Source: Metaphire vulgaris (Eukaryota; Annelida; Clitellata; Crassiclitellata; Megascolecidae). Taken from it: a stretch of DNA of 64,000 nucleotides. Position 1 is the first letter of the stretch. Each line of letters opens with the position of its first letter. Positions 52,387 to 62,774 of the stretch are shown piece after piece. The position numbers were made by a program, and so were the translations under genes. Under the pieces are notes generated by a model. That model saw nothing but the letters and a program-made list of their open reading frames with translations. It was not told where the DNA came from and did not search any database. Location of the stretch: assembly GCA_018105865.1 (NCBI GenBank), contig CM030833.1, forward strand, positions 8,864,881 through 8,928,880, written 5' to 3'.

Positions 52387-52719
52387 ATGACATTATTTCT
52401 TCTCTATTTGTCTATTCTAACTGTTCATTGCTTTTCCTCGAAACTTGATGTACGCAAACCGATTAATCATTGGACCTACCGCACTGCCGTTGATCAATAC
52501 TCACATTTGAACAAAATTCCTATCTCCTTTTCATTAACCCTCCGTTGTTCACATCTTTGTATTCACCATTCACATTTCCGACTCACACGACGCTCAAATA
52601 TCATCTTCATCCTTCTTGCTCTTTCAGACTATATCCAACCAAATCCTGGACCATCCCAACCACACATAACACTCTGCACTCTCAACATTAGATCCCTCAC
52701 TAATCCTCAACACACACAT
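52387..52719 (+). pseudogene. LINE ORF start with 2A-like NPGP motif and endonuclease start
   Basis: The frame opens MTLFLLYLSILTVHCFSSKL and has a hydrophobic run (IIFILLALS) immediately before DYIQPNPGP at residues 81-89 (52627-52653). The endonuclease opening follows (ITLCTLNIRSLTNPQ). The C-terminal NPGP matches the core of 2A peptides, which cause ribosome skipping between Gly and Pro. APE-type LINEs of several marine invertebrates are known to carry such motifs. Here Asp and Glu of the D-x-E-x-NPGP consensus are Tyr and Gln, so activity is doubtful. Decay may have removed it. Confidence 0.7.
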
Positions 52720-53452
52720 TAACTACATGAATTTACTAACATAAAATTAGATTCCTTCTTTCCAATGCACACACTTCACTCTTCTGCCATAGACTTAGTT
52801 GCACTAACTGAAACCTGGGTATCTCCATCTACTACTTCATGTCAACTGATTGAGGCAACCCCACATGGCTTCTCCCTCCTAAGTTTTCCTCGTTTAAAAA
52901 GTCTACCAACTGCTCTTCTAATTTAAGTGGAGGCACGCTTTTCTCATTCGTGATCATATACAAATTAGCAACTCCTCATCAATTAATTTCTCCTTATTTG
53001 AATGCTCATCAGTCACTCTCAATCTTCCTCTCTCAAAACTAACTATTTTCAACATTTACCGCCCCCCATCATCATCAAAATACTCAACCTTCATTCATGA
53101 CATTCCTCAATGAATTTTCCTCCTTTTCAGGCTCTGCATCTACAACTCCACATGAGTTCTTAATTACTGGTGATTTCAATGTACATGTTGATAAGAGTGA
53201 TGATCCTAACTCTATCCAATTCATACAACTGCTCATTCAGACAAACCTCACACAACTCATATCTCTTCCTACTCACACTTTTGGACATACTTTAGACTTG
53301 CTCATCATGTCTTCTTCATCACTATCTCTAATTTCAGCAATTAGCCAATTCTCTCCATCTGATCATTTTCCCATCTTCACCATTTTAAGTATCTGCTCGC
53401 CAACTCCTCCGCCTCGTGGCACCTACTCATTCCACCATCTCACAGTGTAGAT
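52720..53452 (+). pseudogene. LINE endonuclease domain, decayed
   Basis: Blocks in changing frames: LTIFNIYRPPSSSKYSTF, HEFLITGDFNVHVDKSDDPN (GDFN), [36 protein letters not shown] (SDHF catalytic His). The last open segment is 53097-53450. This enzyme would nick target DNA. It stops at a junction where the reverse transcriptase palm follows directly. Confidence 0.75.
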
Positions 53453-53518
53453 TTTGGAGTGCCTCAAGGATCTGTTCTTGGGCCTGTACTGTTCAGCCTT
53501 TACACCACACCGCTCTCA
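53453..53518 (+). pseudogene. LINE RT palm block before the Helitron
   Basis: [20 protein letters not shown], then PLS at the Helitron edge. The whole early RT (fingers through the AFDTVDH block) is missing between here and the endonuclease, a deletion of several hundred bases. Confidence 0.8.
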
Positions 53519-54054
53519 TCTATAATATTAAGATCCTTATCTGTATGTCTGTCTGTTACCTTCAAGCGTTCTGATTGGTTGACTATTGGTAGACGGTTTA
53601 GACCGTTTAGTTCTTACGTCGCGATGCGTTGGTGGGCGAGCGTTGACTATTGGTAGACGGTTTAGTCCTTACGTCGCAATACGTTGGTGGACGATGTTCG
53701 AAGACGATGTTGCTATTGGTAACAATTGTTCGTAGAACCGGTTTAGTCGAGTCATTGCAGCGTCAGAGGGCTGGGCGCGCGACGACGTTGCTATTGGTAA
53801 CAATTGTTCGCAGCCTGAGGTAGTTGCGCAATTTTAACGTACATTTTAACGTACACAAAAATACGTGTACAGCGTCACAAATGGCCACAGTTGCGTGATT
53901 TTAACGTACATAGGCCTAATTATTACGTGGCGCAGAGCTTGGCTAGGTGGCGATCATTGAAATGTTGTTCAGCATGAATTCAATGATTGGGTATTAGGTA
54001 TAGGTATTGGATTAGTATTATCCTGCACTGCGAGCGAAGCGAGCATCTTTCTAG
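53519..54054 (+). mobile_element. Non-autonomous Helitron, copy 2
   Basis: It starts TCTATAATATTAAG after an A (53518) and ends GCATCTTTCTAG before a T (54055). The 536-bp body is homologous end to end with copy 1 (1343-1896, inverted). It sits in the LINE reverse transcriptase. Deleting it rejoins the frame without gain or loss of a base (TTPLSS then LINSLNLNHQLYADD), confirming both ends and the A/T target. No Rep/helicase gene is present. Confidence 0.93.
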
Positions 54055-54970
54055 TCTTTAATTAATTCCCTTAATTTAAATCACCAACTCTATGCCGATG
54101 ACAGTCAGCTATTCCTTTCCTTCTCACCTCTTTCATTTAATGCATCTATTATTGAGCTTGAATCTGCATTCTCATCAATCTCTGCATGGATGTTATCTAA
54201 TCTCCTCGCTCTTAACCCATCTAAGACAGAGTTTCTTTTAATTGGACTACCCCAACAACTCAAAAAAATTGACAATCCTAAAATAGTTTTGGCTCCTGAC
54301 ACCACAATAATCCCTGTTCCAACTGCTAGAATTCTAGGATTCAAATTTGATTCTTTTCTAAACTTCGAATCACAAATCTCCCAACTATCAAAAGCCTGCT
54401 ATGTTCATATTCGTGACCTTCGCCACCTACGCCCTTGCCTAGATACTAAAACTGCCTCCACAACTGCCACCTCAATAGTCCACTACAAATTAGATTATTG
54501 TAACTCCCTCTACTATAACCTTCCCAAAGCATAAACAAATTGCAATCAATACAAAATGCACTTGCTCGTGCTGTTACTAAGTCACCTAAATTCTCCCATA
54601 TTTCACCCATACTAAAATCATTACGTTGGCTTAAAATAAGTTAACGTATCCAATGCAGGATAATATCACTTACATATAACTCACTTCAGTCATCAAAACC
54701 TGTCTACCTTAGATCACTATGAACCTCTCAGCCTCCTCGACCCACACGTTAATCAGCTTACCTCACTCTGTCACGCCCACTGAATCAGTCATCTCTGAAA
54801 AATTGTGACCGTACCTTCTCATACGCCTCACCTGACCTTTGGAACTCGATCCCAGCTTCCCTCCGCAGACTTGGACACTTTCAAACAATAAAATCCGAAT
54901 CCTCATTTCCTACAATTCCTGCATTATCTCCTCAAGTCTTCAGGTCTAAGCATAAATCCTTCCTTTTTCT
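54055..54970 (+). pseudogene. LINE RT catalytic block to C-terminus
   Basis: HQLYADDSQLFLSFSPLSFN (YADD), then in the 54190-54534 frame LLALNPSKTEFLLIGLPQQL, ILGFKFDSFLNFESQISQLS, YVHIRDLRHLRPCLDTKTAS, YKLDYCNSLYYNLPKA. Beyond 54535 mixed frames give FSYASPDLWNSIPASLRRL and SKHKSFLFLKSYPP. A 3' untranslated tail follows. Confidence 0.8.
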
Positions 54971-55155
54971 AAAATCATATCCTCCATAGCTATAACAACC
55001 TAGCATCACTGCCCTTTGGATGTTGACTATTGCCTGGCTGATAATATACCTTCCCCATAGCTATTTTAAGAGAGGCTGAGCACCTAAGAATAAGCAGCTA
55101 CTGTTGTGCTGCTTTCCAAGGAGCGATAGAAATCCACAAGATTTTACTTTACTTT

Positions 55156-55232
55156 AGTTACTTAGGATATTTTTTGGGAAGCTGTTGTACAAATGTTCCT
55201 AAAGGGGAACAATGGGCACAAACAGTGTCATA
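55156..55232. other. Flank between LINE tail and pogo-like element
   Basis: Unassigned. It contains AAAGGGGAACAATGGGCAC, which may belong to the interior of the TTAA element starting at 51668. Confidence 0.3.
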
Positions 55233-55848
55233 CCGTATATATTCGTGATAAAGTCGAGAAATTTAAGGCCAATTCACAGGTTATATATCCTGAACTCGAC
55301 TTATACTCGAGGCACTAACTGTTGGGTAAAGTTTCCATACATAGGATGTCGAAAATAATTAATTTAGCTAACTCTTTGCATAATTATTTTCAACATACGC
55401 TACGGCATCTAAATAAAAGTTGACATCAGCGATTTGAAGATTGGTAATTTATAGGCGCCACATAAATATTAATTAAATATTGGCGCTACATAAATATAAA
55501 AAATTCAAGATTACCGGTAATTAAGATTGTTATATTGTCAAGAATGAGCGAATAGCAGGTTTAAAATTTTCTTAATCGTCAGGAATCAATCTGGGAATGT
55601 CAAAATCGTTCAGTTTCTCGATAGTTCAAAGCTAAAACGCAGTTTTTCAATCAAAACAATGGCGCCGCTGCCGCCACATGCCCACTTCGCGTCCGCCATT
55701 GTTCCGACTCTCCCTATCACCTCAAGAGGGTTCGCCGCGGTGACGTCACTTCGACTAATAGCCGGGTCAATGACTTTAGACACCTTCAAATACCCAAAAT
55801 CTAGGGGTCGACTTATACTCGGATCGACTTTATCTTGAGTATATACGG
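55233..55848. mobile_element. MITE with TA duplication and GTATATAC/AAAGTCGA ends
   Basis: TA flanks both ends (55231-55232, 55849-55850). Left end CCGTATATATTCGTGATAAA and reverse-complemented right end CCGTATATACTCAAGATAAA are inverted repeats. ACTTATACTCG and AAAGTCGA(G/T) units repeat inside both arms. TA duplication and end style suggest a Tc1/mariner or pogo relative. It is non-coding. Confidence 0.85.
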
Positions 55849-55904
55849 TATATCTATGTGCATATTCTAGGTCAATTTTTTGTAAACTTTTGTTTCATTT
55901 TCTA

Positions 55905-56134
55905 TGTCAGGCTGTAAAGCATAAGTTGTCAACATCAGAAACATTGGAAGTGTTTATGTCAAATCCAGATACCGATGCAAATAACAGCGATGGAAGCGAT
56001 GCAGAGTGTCAAACATTGCAGGAGGCTGCCGATTTAGCCTAGTCTGATAATAGGAGAGTTATCCTGCCATCATCATTGGTTGTTTTTGATAAAGAAATAG
56101 TCGATGATGATGATCTGTCACCATTACCACATTA
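55905..56134 (+). pseudogene. Possible piggyBac-type transposase N-terminus
   Basis: In mixed frames the plus strand reads LSTSETLEVFMSNPDTDANN, SDGSDAECQTLQEAADLA, a stop, and VILPSSLVVFDKEIVDDDD. An early acidic Asp/Ser-rich region of this kind is common at the start of piggyBac transposases. No catalytic region follows. The identification is weak and rests on composition plus the TTAA end at 51664. Confidence 0.3.
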
Positions 56135-56600
56135 AATAATAACCAACAATGATAATGATTCTGCAAAGCACGGTCTTGGGTTCCTGGTTGTCACTACACT
56201 GCACTCACTTAATTACTCCCAATCAGAATTATCATGATGTGCTCTTTGATAGCTTTTTATTACATCCAATTAATTGCTTAAACATCTTAAGTCTCAGAAT
56301 TTCGAAGCCACTGGAACTGTCAGAGAAAACAGTTTGAAGCATAAACACACGAAGATGATGCCTTGTGGTACATTTTACACTTAATTGTGATGTCATTTAG
56401 GTGCAGTGAGGTGGCATGACAATCAGTGTGTAACTGTGGCCACCAACCACTGAATGAATCACTATGCCGCCCCGGGACTGGCGTATGTTAAAAATTGTTT
56501 ACAATGTGAAACTTTGTCATATACATTGTACAATTGTACAGTACATGCAAGTGTGCGTCATGTGTGCATGAACTAGGCCGAATTCTTCAGCCGTAGTGGC
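56135..56600. other. Unassigned spacer
   Basis: No recognised coding sequence or repeat end. Confidence 0.4.
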
Positions 56601-57533
56601 AGCAACACCAAATATCGAGTTCATGCTGCAAAACCCACGGATCAAGAATGACTCCTGAGACTAGCACACTTGAGTGATGCATTCACACACCTTAATGAGC
56701 TGAACAAATCGCTGCAAAGGAGCATCAATACGGTGATCGATTTTGTTTTTAAGTTCTAGCTTTCTTGATGAAGCTTGAACTGTGCGAAGCCAATGTCAGT
56801 TAAGGAAAGTTCACCATGTTCGACAGTGTCGCAATAACGTGGAATGAAAAAAGGATGTTGCTAATATACGACAAGTTAAGCCCCACCTCTCCTCCTTGCG
56901 GAACGAGTTCCAGAGGTAGGTCTACTTCCCTGATCTGAGCGATCTTGATTTGAAGATGGCGTGCAACTTTTTCAGTGTGGATGTCAAAGCCATTCCTGAA
57001 TCCATCCAGGAGCAATTCATCAACTTCATCAACGAATCTACCATGCGATATGCATTTGAATCTCTCCCTCTGAAAAGTTTTGCTGCTAGATGTTTCAGCC
57101 CTACCCTTCTGTTGCTGAGGAGCCCATTAAATTGTTGCTGATGTTTCTAAGCACATAACTCTGTGAGCAAGGGTTCTCAGCCGTCTTCTCCATGAAAACG
57201 AAGTTTCATGCTCGTTTGTCAGTGGCGGCGGATCTTCAGTTGGCACTGTCCAAACTCACCCCCATTTGAAGCTCTGGTGGAGGCCAAGCAAGCCCAACCC
57301 TCTCAATGACTCTGAAGTGCACCTGTGGAGTGCAACTGAAGGAGTTTATGACTGAAGCTGCGTGACTTGTCTAAATGTGGATGCTATTTAGCAACTTGAA
57401 ATAGAGGCTATGTTTATAGTCATCATTTGCAAATATACTTTTTTTGGGTGGGGGTTAAAGGTTGATGGGGGTACGCGTCATATTCCAAAACTATCGTGAG
57501 GGTACGCTGGGACGAAAAGGTCGAGAACCTCTG
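56601..57533 (+). pseudogene. ZBED5/SCAND3-like hAT transposase fragment with right terminus
   Basis: The plus strand in several frames gives LAHLSDAFTHLNELNKSLQR, a gap, PCDMHLNLSL (in place of STLRMRF-like sequence), and SCSFVSGGGSSVGTVQT (in place of the C-terminal dimerisation region). Nucleotides such as GTTTCATGCTCGTTTGTCAG followed by GATCTTCAGTTGGCACTGTC translate in the right frame to the RLSVAADLQLALSKL block. The element ends GGTCGAGAACCTCTG at 57533 (reverse complement CAGAGGTTCTCGACC), a hAT terminus. No left end was found. This is a different hAT lineage from that at 3141-5467. Confidence 0.7.
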
Positions 57534-57850
57534 GTCTAAACCCACCTGACATGTAACGTCTTCATTAGCTGTTTTGTGAGGATATTGAAGTGAAATGGAG
57601 AGAGGTTAAAGCCATGCCTGACACCTTTCTTGCTCTGAGACCAGTCAGATAAAAGATTGTCTGTTTTAATTCTGCTTCCTGCTGGATGTACAAATCATGC
57701 ATTAACTGGATCAGATGAGCCCATGTACAACATGTTTAGTCACAGCTGATCATGTTTGATAATGTCAGAGGCCTGTGAAAACATATGAAAAATAGGTAGA
57801 GTGGTTGGTTAACTTCTCCTGCCCTTTCAAAAAAGCAGTTATTTGTTTTG
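57534..57850 (-). pseudogene. LINE reverse transcriptase fragment
   Basis: The minus strand reads SDWSQSKKGVRHGFNLSPFH, FNILTKQLMKTLHVRWV, preceded by MLYMGSSDPVNA. GVRHGFNLSP is the degenerate form of the RT block G-V-R-Q-G-C-x-L-S-P. It ends at the hAT terminus, so the hAT element inserted into it. Confidence 0.65.
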
Positions 57851-57961
57851 CAATTTGATAAGGTGAAGAACTGCCTAATAATCATCTGCACTTAAAAATA
57901 AAACACCTATTTAAAGTTTTTCTTAACTTAGCATAAATATTATATCTACAATTTCAAATGT

Positions 57962-58579
57962 GTGCACCATTGTGCAGGTCCTTTGGCAACTTCGTCATTC
58001 AACCTTGTTCTGTGCATTTTCCTTGAGGGCCTTGAAACAATGGTCTCCACTCTGGTGTTGACCAGATTAGATTATGGCAATGCTACCCTCGCCGGAATAC
58101 GGAAAAACCTTCTCAACTGTCTTCAGTCCGTTCTGAATGCTGCTGCTCGTATGATCAGCCATATTCCATCAGGTGAACATGTAACTCCATCGCTTTGTGA
58201 TTTGCACTGGCTATCAGCGCCAGAAAGAATACACTTCAAGCTCGTGTTATTAGCCTACCAATGCCTGAACGGTGTAGGCCCTGCATACCTGGCGACTGAA
58301 CTGGTACGAGTGGCTGACCTGGAAGGACGGCAACGCCTGAGATCTGCCCGATCCACCTCACTTGTCGTCTCGAAGACACGCCTTCGAACTGTCGGTGATT
58401 ATGCTTCAAGAGCATGGAACTGTCTACCTCCATCTGTGCAACTTTCTCCATCTCTCAACACCTCCAAAGAGAAACTTAAAACCTGGCTATTCCGCAGGAG
58501 CTACTCGTGATTTCTTGTGTTCTTGTAATGTGTTCATGCAGTTCTTATAGGATGAGTTACCACAATAATCAGTACATTG

Positions 58580-58610
<31 letters not shown>

Positions 58611-58619
58611 TAATAATAA
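57962..58619 (+). pseudogene. L2-type LINE C-terminal region with AAT tail
   Basis: The frame has STLVLTRLDYGNATLAGIRK, NLLNCLQSVLNAAARMISHI, LCDLHWLSAPERIHFKLVLL, AYQCLNGVGPAYLATELVRV, TRLRTVGDYASRAWNCLPPS, and ends KEKLKTWLFRRSYS. The 3' tail is an AAT microsatellite (58579-58619). It is 5'-truncated, with a clean open end. Confidence 0.85.
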
Positions 58620-58744
58620 CTTTCTAAGTTGTAGTTATTCATCATCCAGCTAAGGAATATAATTCTTGATTGTCCTCTAGCCTTTCATCTCTTCAAGCAG
58701 CCTTCTAATATCTTTCTCATCATCAAGTTTCCTGTCTAGATGTC

Positions 58745-58895
58745 ACCAATCCATGGATGTTGTCATTTTCTGGAATAGAGCTAAGAAGACGGAGTAGCTC
58801 TGATAGATATGATGCTGTGGTACCAATAAGAGAGAGTGCAACTGCTCTCAACGCACGAAACTTAACTCTATCAGGATACGGCAGACAACATATAA
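58745..58895 (-). pseudogene. L2-type LINE fragment
   Basis: The minus strand reads CLPYPDRVKFRALRAVALSL, IGTTASYLSELLRLLSSIPE, matching HWLPYPARVEFRVLRADALS and SSYLSELLHPLSSIP at 49125-49235. It is a short fragment abutting the 3' end of the RTE-like LINE on its right. Confidence 0.75.
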
Positions 58896-58899
58896 TCAC

Positions 58900-60720
58900 C
58901 ATCATCATCATGGTGTGCCATCTTTGATTTGAAGGTTGGCAGTCACGATTTGTCTCCATTTGTCTCGGTCTTCAGCTAATCTTTTCAATTCCCCATAATT
59001 TTCTATGCCAGTTCAGCTTTTTATGTCGTCTAACCATGTTCTTCATGGTCGTCCTTTAGTTGCTTTTTCTTCATATTTCCCTTCCAAGACATTTAGAGCT
59101 TGTTGTGTGCATGATGCTCTCATTATATGTCCAGCATACTGTGTTTTCCTTTTAGCAATCTCTTTCATCAAGGTCTTTCTGTTTTCCATTCTCTTCAAAC
59201 ATTCTTCATTAGTTATTTTATCTTTCAAACTGATTTTTAGCATCCTTCTGAAACACCACATTTCAAATGCATCAGTTTTCTTTTGCCCATAGTTTTTGTT
59301 ATTGTCCAGCCTTCATAAGGATACATGAACACAGATGTTACATAACATCTCAATATTCTCTTCTTTGTTGTTCATCCTAAGTTCTCCTTAGGAGTTCTTT
59401 TTGTTTCCAGAATGCTTCCTTGGCCATGGCGATTCTAGCTTTTATGTCTCGTTCACATCGACCATCTTCTGTTATATAACTTCCAAGATATTTGTACTCC
59501 TAAACTTGTTCTAATTCAGTATTTGCTATTGGAATTTTGTGCTTTACGTTTCTCTGTTTGCTTATGATCATTGTCTTTGTTTTCTTTAAGTTTATTTCCA
59601 TGCCATATTCTTTGCTTTTATTGTTTAGTTTATTTAATACATTTTGTAAATCTTTCTCGCTTTCAGTAAATATCACTGTGTCATCTGCATATCTTAGTAT
59701 GTTATATACTATTCCATTTATTTTTATGCCTGTAGTTTCTTCCATTGCTTCTTTTATTAGGAATTCTGTATATAGGTTGAATAATAGGGGAGACAAAATG
59801 CAGCCTTGTCTAACTCCTCGTTTAATTCTAATTTGTTCCGTTTCTTCATTTTGTAGTCTCACTGTAGCGGACTGGTTATAGTATAAGTTGACCAGTAGCC
59901 TTGTTTCTATAGTTGGTATTTCTGTCCATTTCAGTATCTCTATTACCGGGTAGTTTAGTATGATTCACCATATCAAAAGCCTTTTTGTAATCGATAAAAC
60001 ATATGTGCATATTTATTCCAATTCTTTGCGTATTTTCGCATGAGTCTTATTTGCCAAATGGCGTCTCTTGTTCCTTTGCCTTTTCTGAAGCCTAGTTGAC
60101 TTGCCGACAGGAATCTTTCTGTTATGGGCGTGATCCTGTTTTTTATTATGCATAATAGGATTTTGGACATGTGTGAAATCAGGCTTATGGTTCTGTAGTC
60201 TTCACATTCTTGGGCTTTATTTTTCTTGGGTATTGGTATGAATATACATTTAAGAAAATCTTCAGGTATTTTCCTGTTTTGTATATTAAATTTATTAGTT
60301 TGGTAGTTGCTTTCAGTCCTTCATTTCCCAGGTTTTGTATCAGTTCTGCACATATCCCAACATTTCCTGCTGCTTTGTTCTTTGGTAACTTCTGTATAAC
60401 TTGCCTTATTTCTTCTTCAGTTATTAATGGATTCTCTTGTTTCAAATCTGTTTCTGAGGTCTGCTCTCTGATGTCATTATATAATTCTTCAACATACTCT
60501 TTCCATCTATTTAATATTTCGTCCTTTGCATTAATAACTTCCCATTCTTGTCTTTTACTGAAGTAGATATGTTATTTGGTTTTCTGTTCAAGTCCTTGAT
60601 TTTTTTATACATCAGGGAGTTGTGTCTTTTATCCAGCTCTTCTATTTGTTTGCATTTTCACAGTAGTAATCTTCCTTTGCTTTCCTGCACATTCTTTGTA
60701 TTTCATTCTGCACTTATACG
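58900..60720 (-). mobile_element. RTE-like LINE, 5'-truncated, with GAT tail
   Basis: The 3' end at 58900 has a CATCATCATCATGGTGTGCC tail on the plus strand. Minus-strand coding from right to left: a basic linker (ECAGKQRKITTVKMQTNRR), NPLITEEEIRQVIQKLPKNK, FLSASQLGFRKGKGTRDAIW, RGVRQGCILSPLLFNLYTE, LRYADDTVIFTESEKDLQNV (YADD), YGMEINLKKTKTMIISKQRN, MWCFRRMLKISLKDKITNEE, YAGHIMRASC. It is broken into at least six frames. Endonuclease is absent. It abuts the L2-type LINE at 60721. Confidence 0.85.
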
Positions 60721-62140
60721 ATATATCAAACAAGTATGTCTGAAGTTTCTTTGCAAACAATTCGAGGTTAGATTCTATAGACACATTGTTAGGTAGGGCA
60801 TTCCAGAGGATAGGATTCCGCCGCATAACGGATCTCTCGCCAAGTTGCACAGTCTTGGATGGAGGGGGAACAACCAACTTGACACTGTGACCAGATCGAA
60901 GCTGATGACGCCGGTCAGTAGGCGAAGGCCTATGAACTAGTTCAGCCAGGTAGCCGAGAAAAGTTGGATAGTACAAAGCTCCGAGATGTTAACATCGCTT
61001 AGAGGTGATACGCTCTGGAATGTGTAGCCAATGAAGCTGGTCTTTCAGCAGAAGGGGGAGATGATCACCCCATCTAGCTCCAAAGATCATTCGAGCAGAG
61101 GCATTGAGTACCATCTGTAGGAGGTCCAGCTGGCTAGCAGAAAGGCCCATAAGAATGCTGTTGCTGTAATCGACCCTTGAGAGGATGAATGCACGGACCA
61201 ATAAGATCACTGACGAGGTTGGCAGGTGACGACAAATCTCTCTGATCCGCCGGAGCTGATAGTAGCAGGATCGAGACACATTACATATGTGTCCATTAAA
61301 CGCTAGCGATTTGTCCAGTAACACTCCCAGAAGGCGCACTTCAGTGGATGGGGTAATACATACCTCATCAATTAAGAACGGTGCATGGTTGATCATCCGA
61401 TTCTTCCTAGGGGTCGCAATCTACAGTATCTCAGTCTTGGAGAGATTTAAGGCAAGATGGTTAGAAACAGTCCATTGCTTGATCTTAATAATACAGTCAC
61501 TGATGCGAGCTCGAAGCCGCTCTGTGTCCTTTGGAAGGCAGAAGGAATACATCTGGACGTCGTCGGCGTAGGAGTGCACTTTGAGACCACACGACTTGAT
61601 AATTTGGCCAATGTCTGCAATGCATAGGACAAACAGCAGGGGTCCAAGTACAGACCCCTGAGGCACGCCGCAGAGAACCTGACGAAGGGCAGACATATGG
61701 CCATTCCAACAGACAGACTGCGATCTACCAGTAAGGTAGTCACGTAGCCAGACGAGAACAAGATCCTTGATGCCATATGTGAGTTCGAGACGACGTATGA
61801 TGATGTCATAATCCACAGTGTCGAATGCAGCCAACAGATCAAGTAGACAAAGAAGGGCTAACTGCCCATTCTCTACGGCGTCGACGATGTCATTGTAAAT
61901 CCGAAGTATGGCGGTTTCCATGGAGTGGCTCTGCCTGTAAGCCGACTGTTCCCTTGGCATGAGACTGTTCGACACCAGGTATCTAACCACTTGAATATTT
62001 ACAACTCTTGCCAACACTTTCGATAGGAAAGGAAGATTGGAGACCGGATGGTAGTTGGCTACTTCGGCAGGATCGGAGCCAGGTCGTTCGAGATGCGGGT
62101 ACACAACCGCATGCTTCCACGACTAAGGAAATTCCCCTCT
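60721..62140 (-). pseudogene. L2-type LINE, RT to C-terminus (young copy)
   Basis: Minus-strand frames: 62104-61421 has [77 protein letters not shown], and VHSYADDVQMYSFCLPKDTE (YADD). 61396-60989 has ITPSTEVRLLGVLLDKSLAF, SCYYQLRRIREICRHLPTSS. 60976-60629 has LAELVHRPSPTDRRHQLRSG, QLGERSVMRRNPILWNALPN, ending LQTYLFDISYK. Only about three frame breaks. It closely matches the copy at 19.7-20.96 kb. The 3' end is lost at 60721. It is split at 62150 by another L2-type 3' end and resumes at 62619. Confidence 0.9.
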
Positions 62141-62150
62141 TCGCAAAGAA

Positions 62151-62608
62151 GTTAGTTAGATAGTTAGTTAGTTAATATGCCAACTTATATAGTGCTATAG
62201 TCACAGCAGGCCAAGATCAAGAGCGCTTTACAGATTGCACTTAAATGAGATGTTAAACAAGTGCGTCTTAAGTCTGGTAGCAAATATTTCTAGACTAGTC
62301 GCGTTAGTCACAATGTTGGGCAGCGAATTCCAGAGGAGGGGATTCCCCCGGGTGAAAGACCTCTCCCCAAATTTCACTGTCTTAGATGGAGGGGGTACAA
62401 CCAATTGGACCCGATTACATGAACGAAGCTACTGCCGACAGTCAGTAAGCGATGGCCTATGCACAAGTTCAGCCAAGTAGACTGGGCAGGCGGGATCATT
62501 GAGGGACCGGAATGTCAGGCAGCATCTCTTGTAGATGATGCGCTCAGGGATGCGCAGCCAGTGCAGCTTGTCCTTGAGTAAGGGGGTTACGTGAAGTTGA
62601 CAGAATCG
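62151..62608 (-). mobile_element. L2-type LINE 3' end inserted in L2-type LINE
   Basis: TCGCAAAGAA (62141-62150) and TCGCAAGGAA (62609-62618) are a 10-bp duplication with one mismatch. The tail is GTTAGTTAGATAGTTAGTTA on the plus strand. It encodes on the minus strand TPLLKDKLHWLRIPERIIYK, CCLTFRSLNDPACPVYLAEL, then the FGERS-like region. Same family as its host but diverged. Confidence 0.85.
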
Positions 62609-62618
62609 TCGCAAGGAA

Positions 62619-62770
62619 TGGAGCCAGCGTTTCAATGACTTCCTTCAGCAGCCACACCGGGAGTAGGTGGAGTTTGCACTGCTTATTCGGTAGTGATCGG
62701 ATGATCGCTACGACTTCCTCTGTCAACAAAGCAGTGAACTCAATTAGGGAAGACCCTGTGTACAAGGTGT
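62619..62770 (-). pseudogene. L2-type LINE, early RT region continuation
   Basis: The minus strand reads SSLIEFTALLTEEVVAIIRS, LPNKQCKLHLLPVWLLKEVI and ETLAPFLA, the opening RT block. It continues into the 62140 part once the insert is removed. Confidence 0.8.
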
Positions 62771-62774
62771 ATTC

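Larger units (their letters stand above)
52008..55155 (+). mobile_element. Near full-length CR1/L2-type LINE with nested Helitron and internal deletion
   Basis: Order: 5' untranslated region (52008-52386), initiator frame with a 2A-like motif, decayed endonuclease, deletion junction at about 53450, RT palm, Helitron (53519-54054), rest of RT, and a 3' end with TTTAC tail (55155). The 5' region matches the truncated copy at 43425-43910 and the 3' end matches 7294-7449. That supports these as natural family ends. Many frameshifts make it inactive. No target duplication was identified. Confidence 0.85.

Noticed and set aside
55905..56134. Confident piggyBac transposase call
   Set aside because: Only acidic N-terminal-like sequence is present with no catalytic region, so it was kept as a low-confidence feature.
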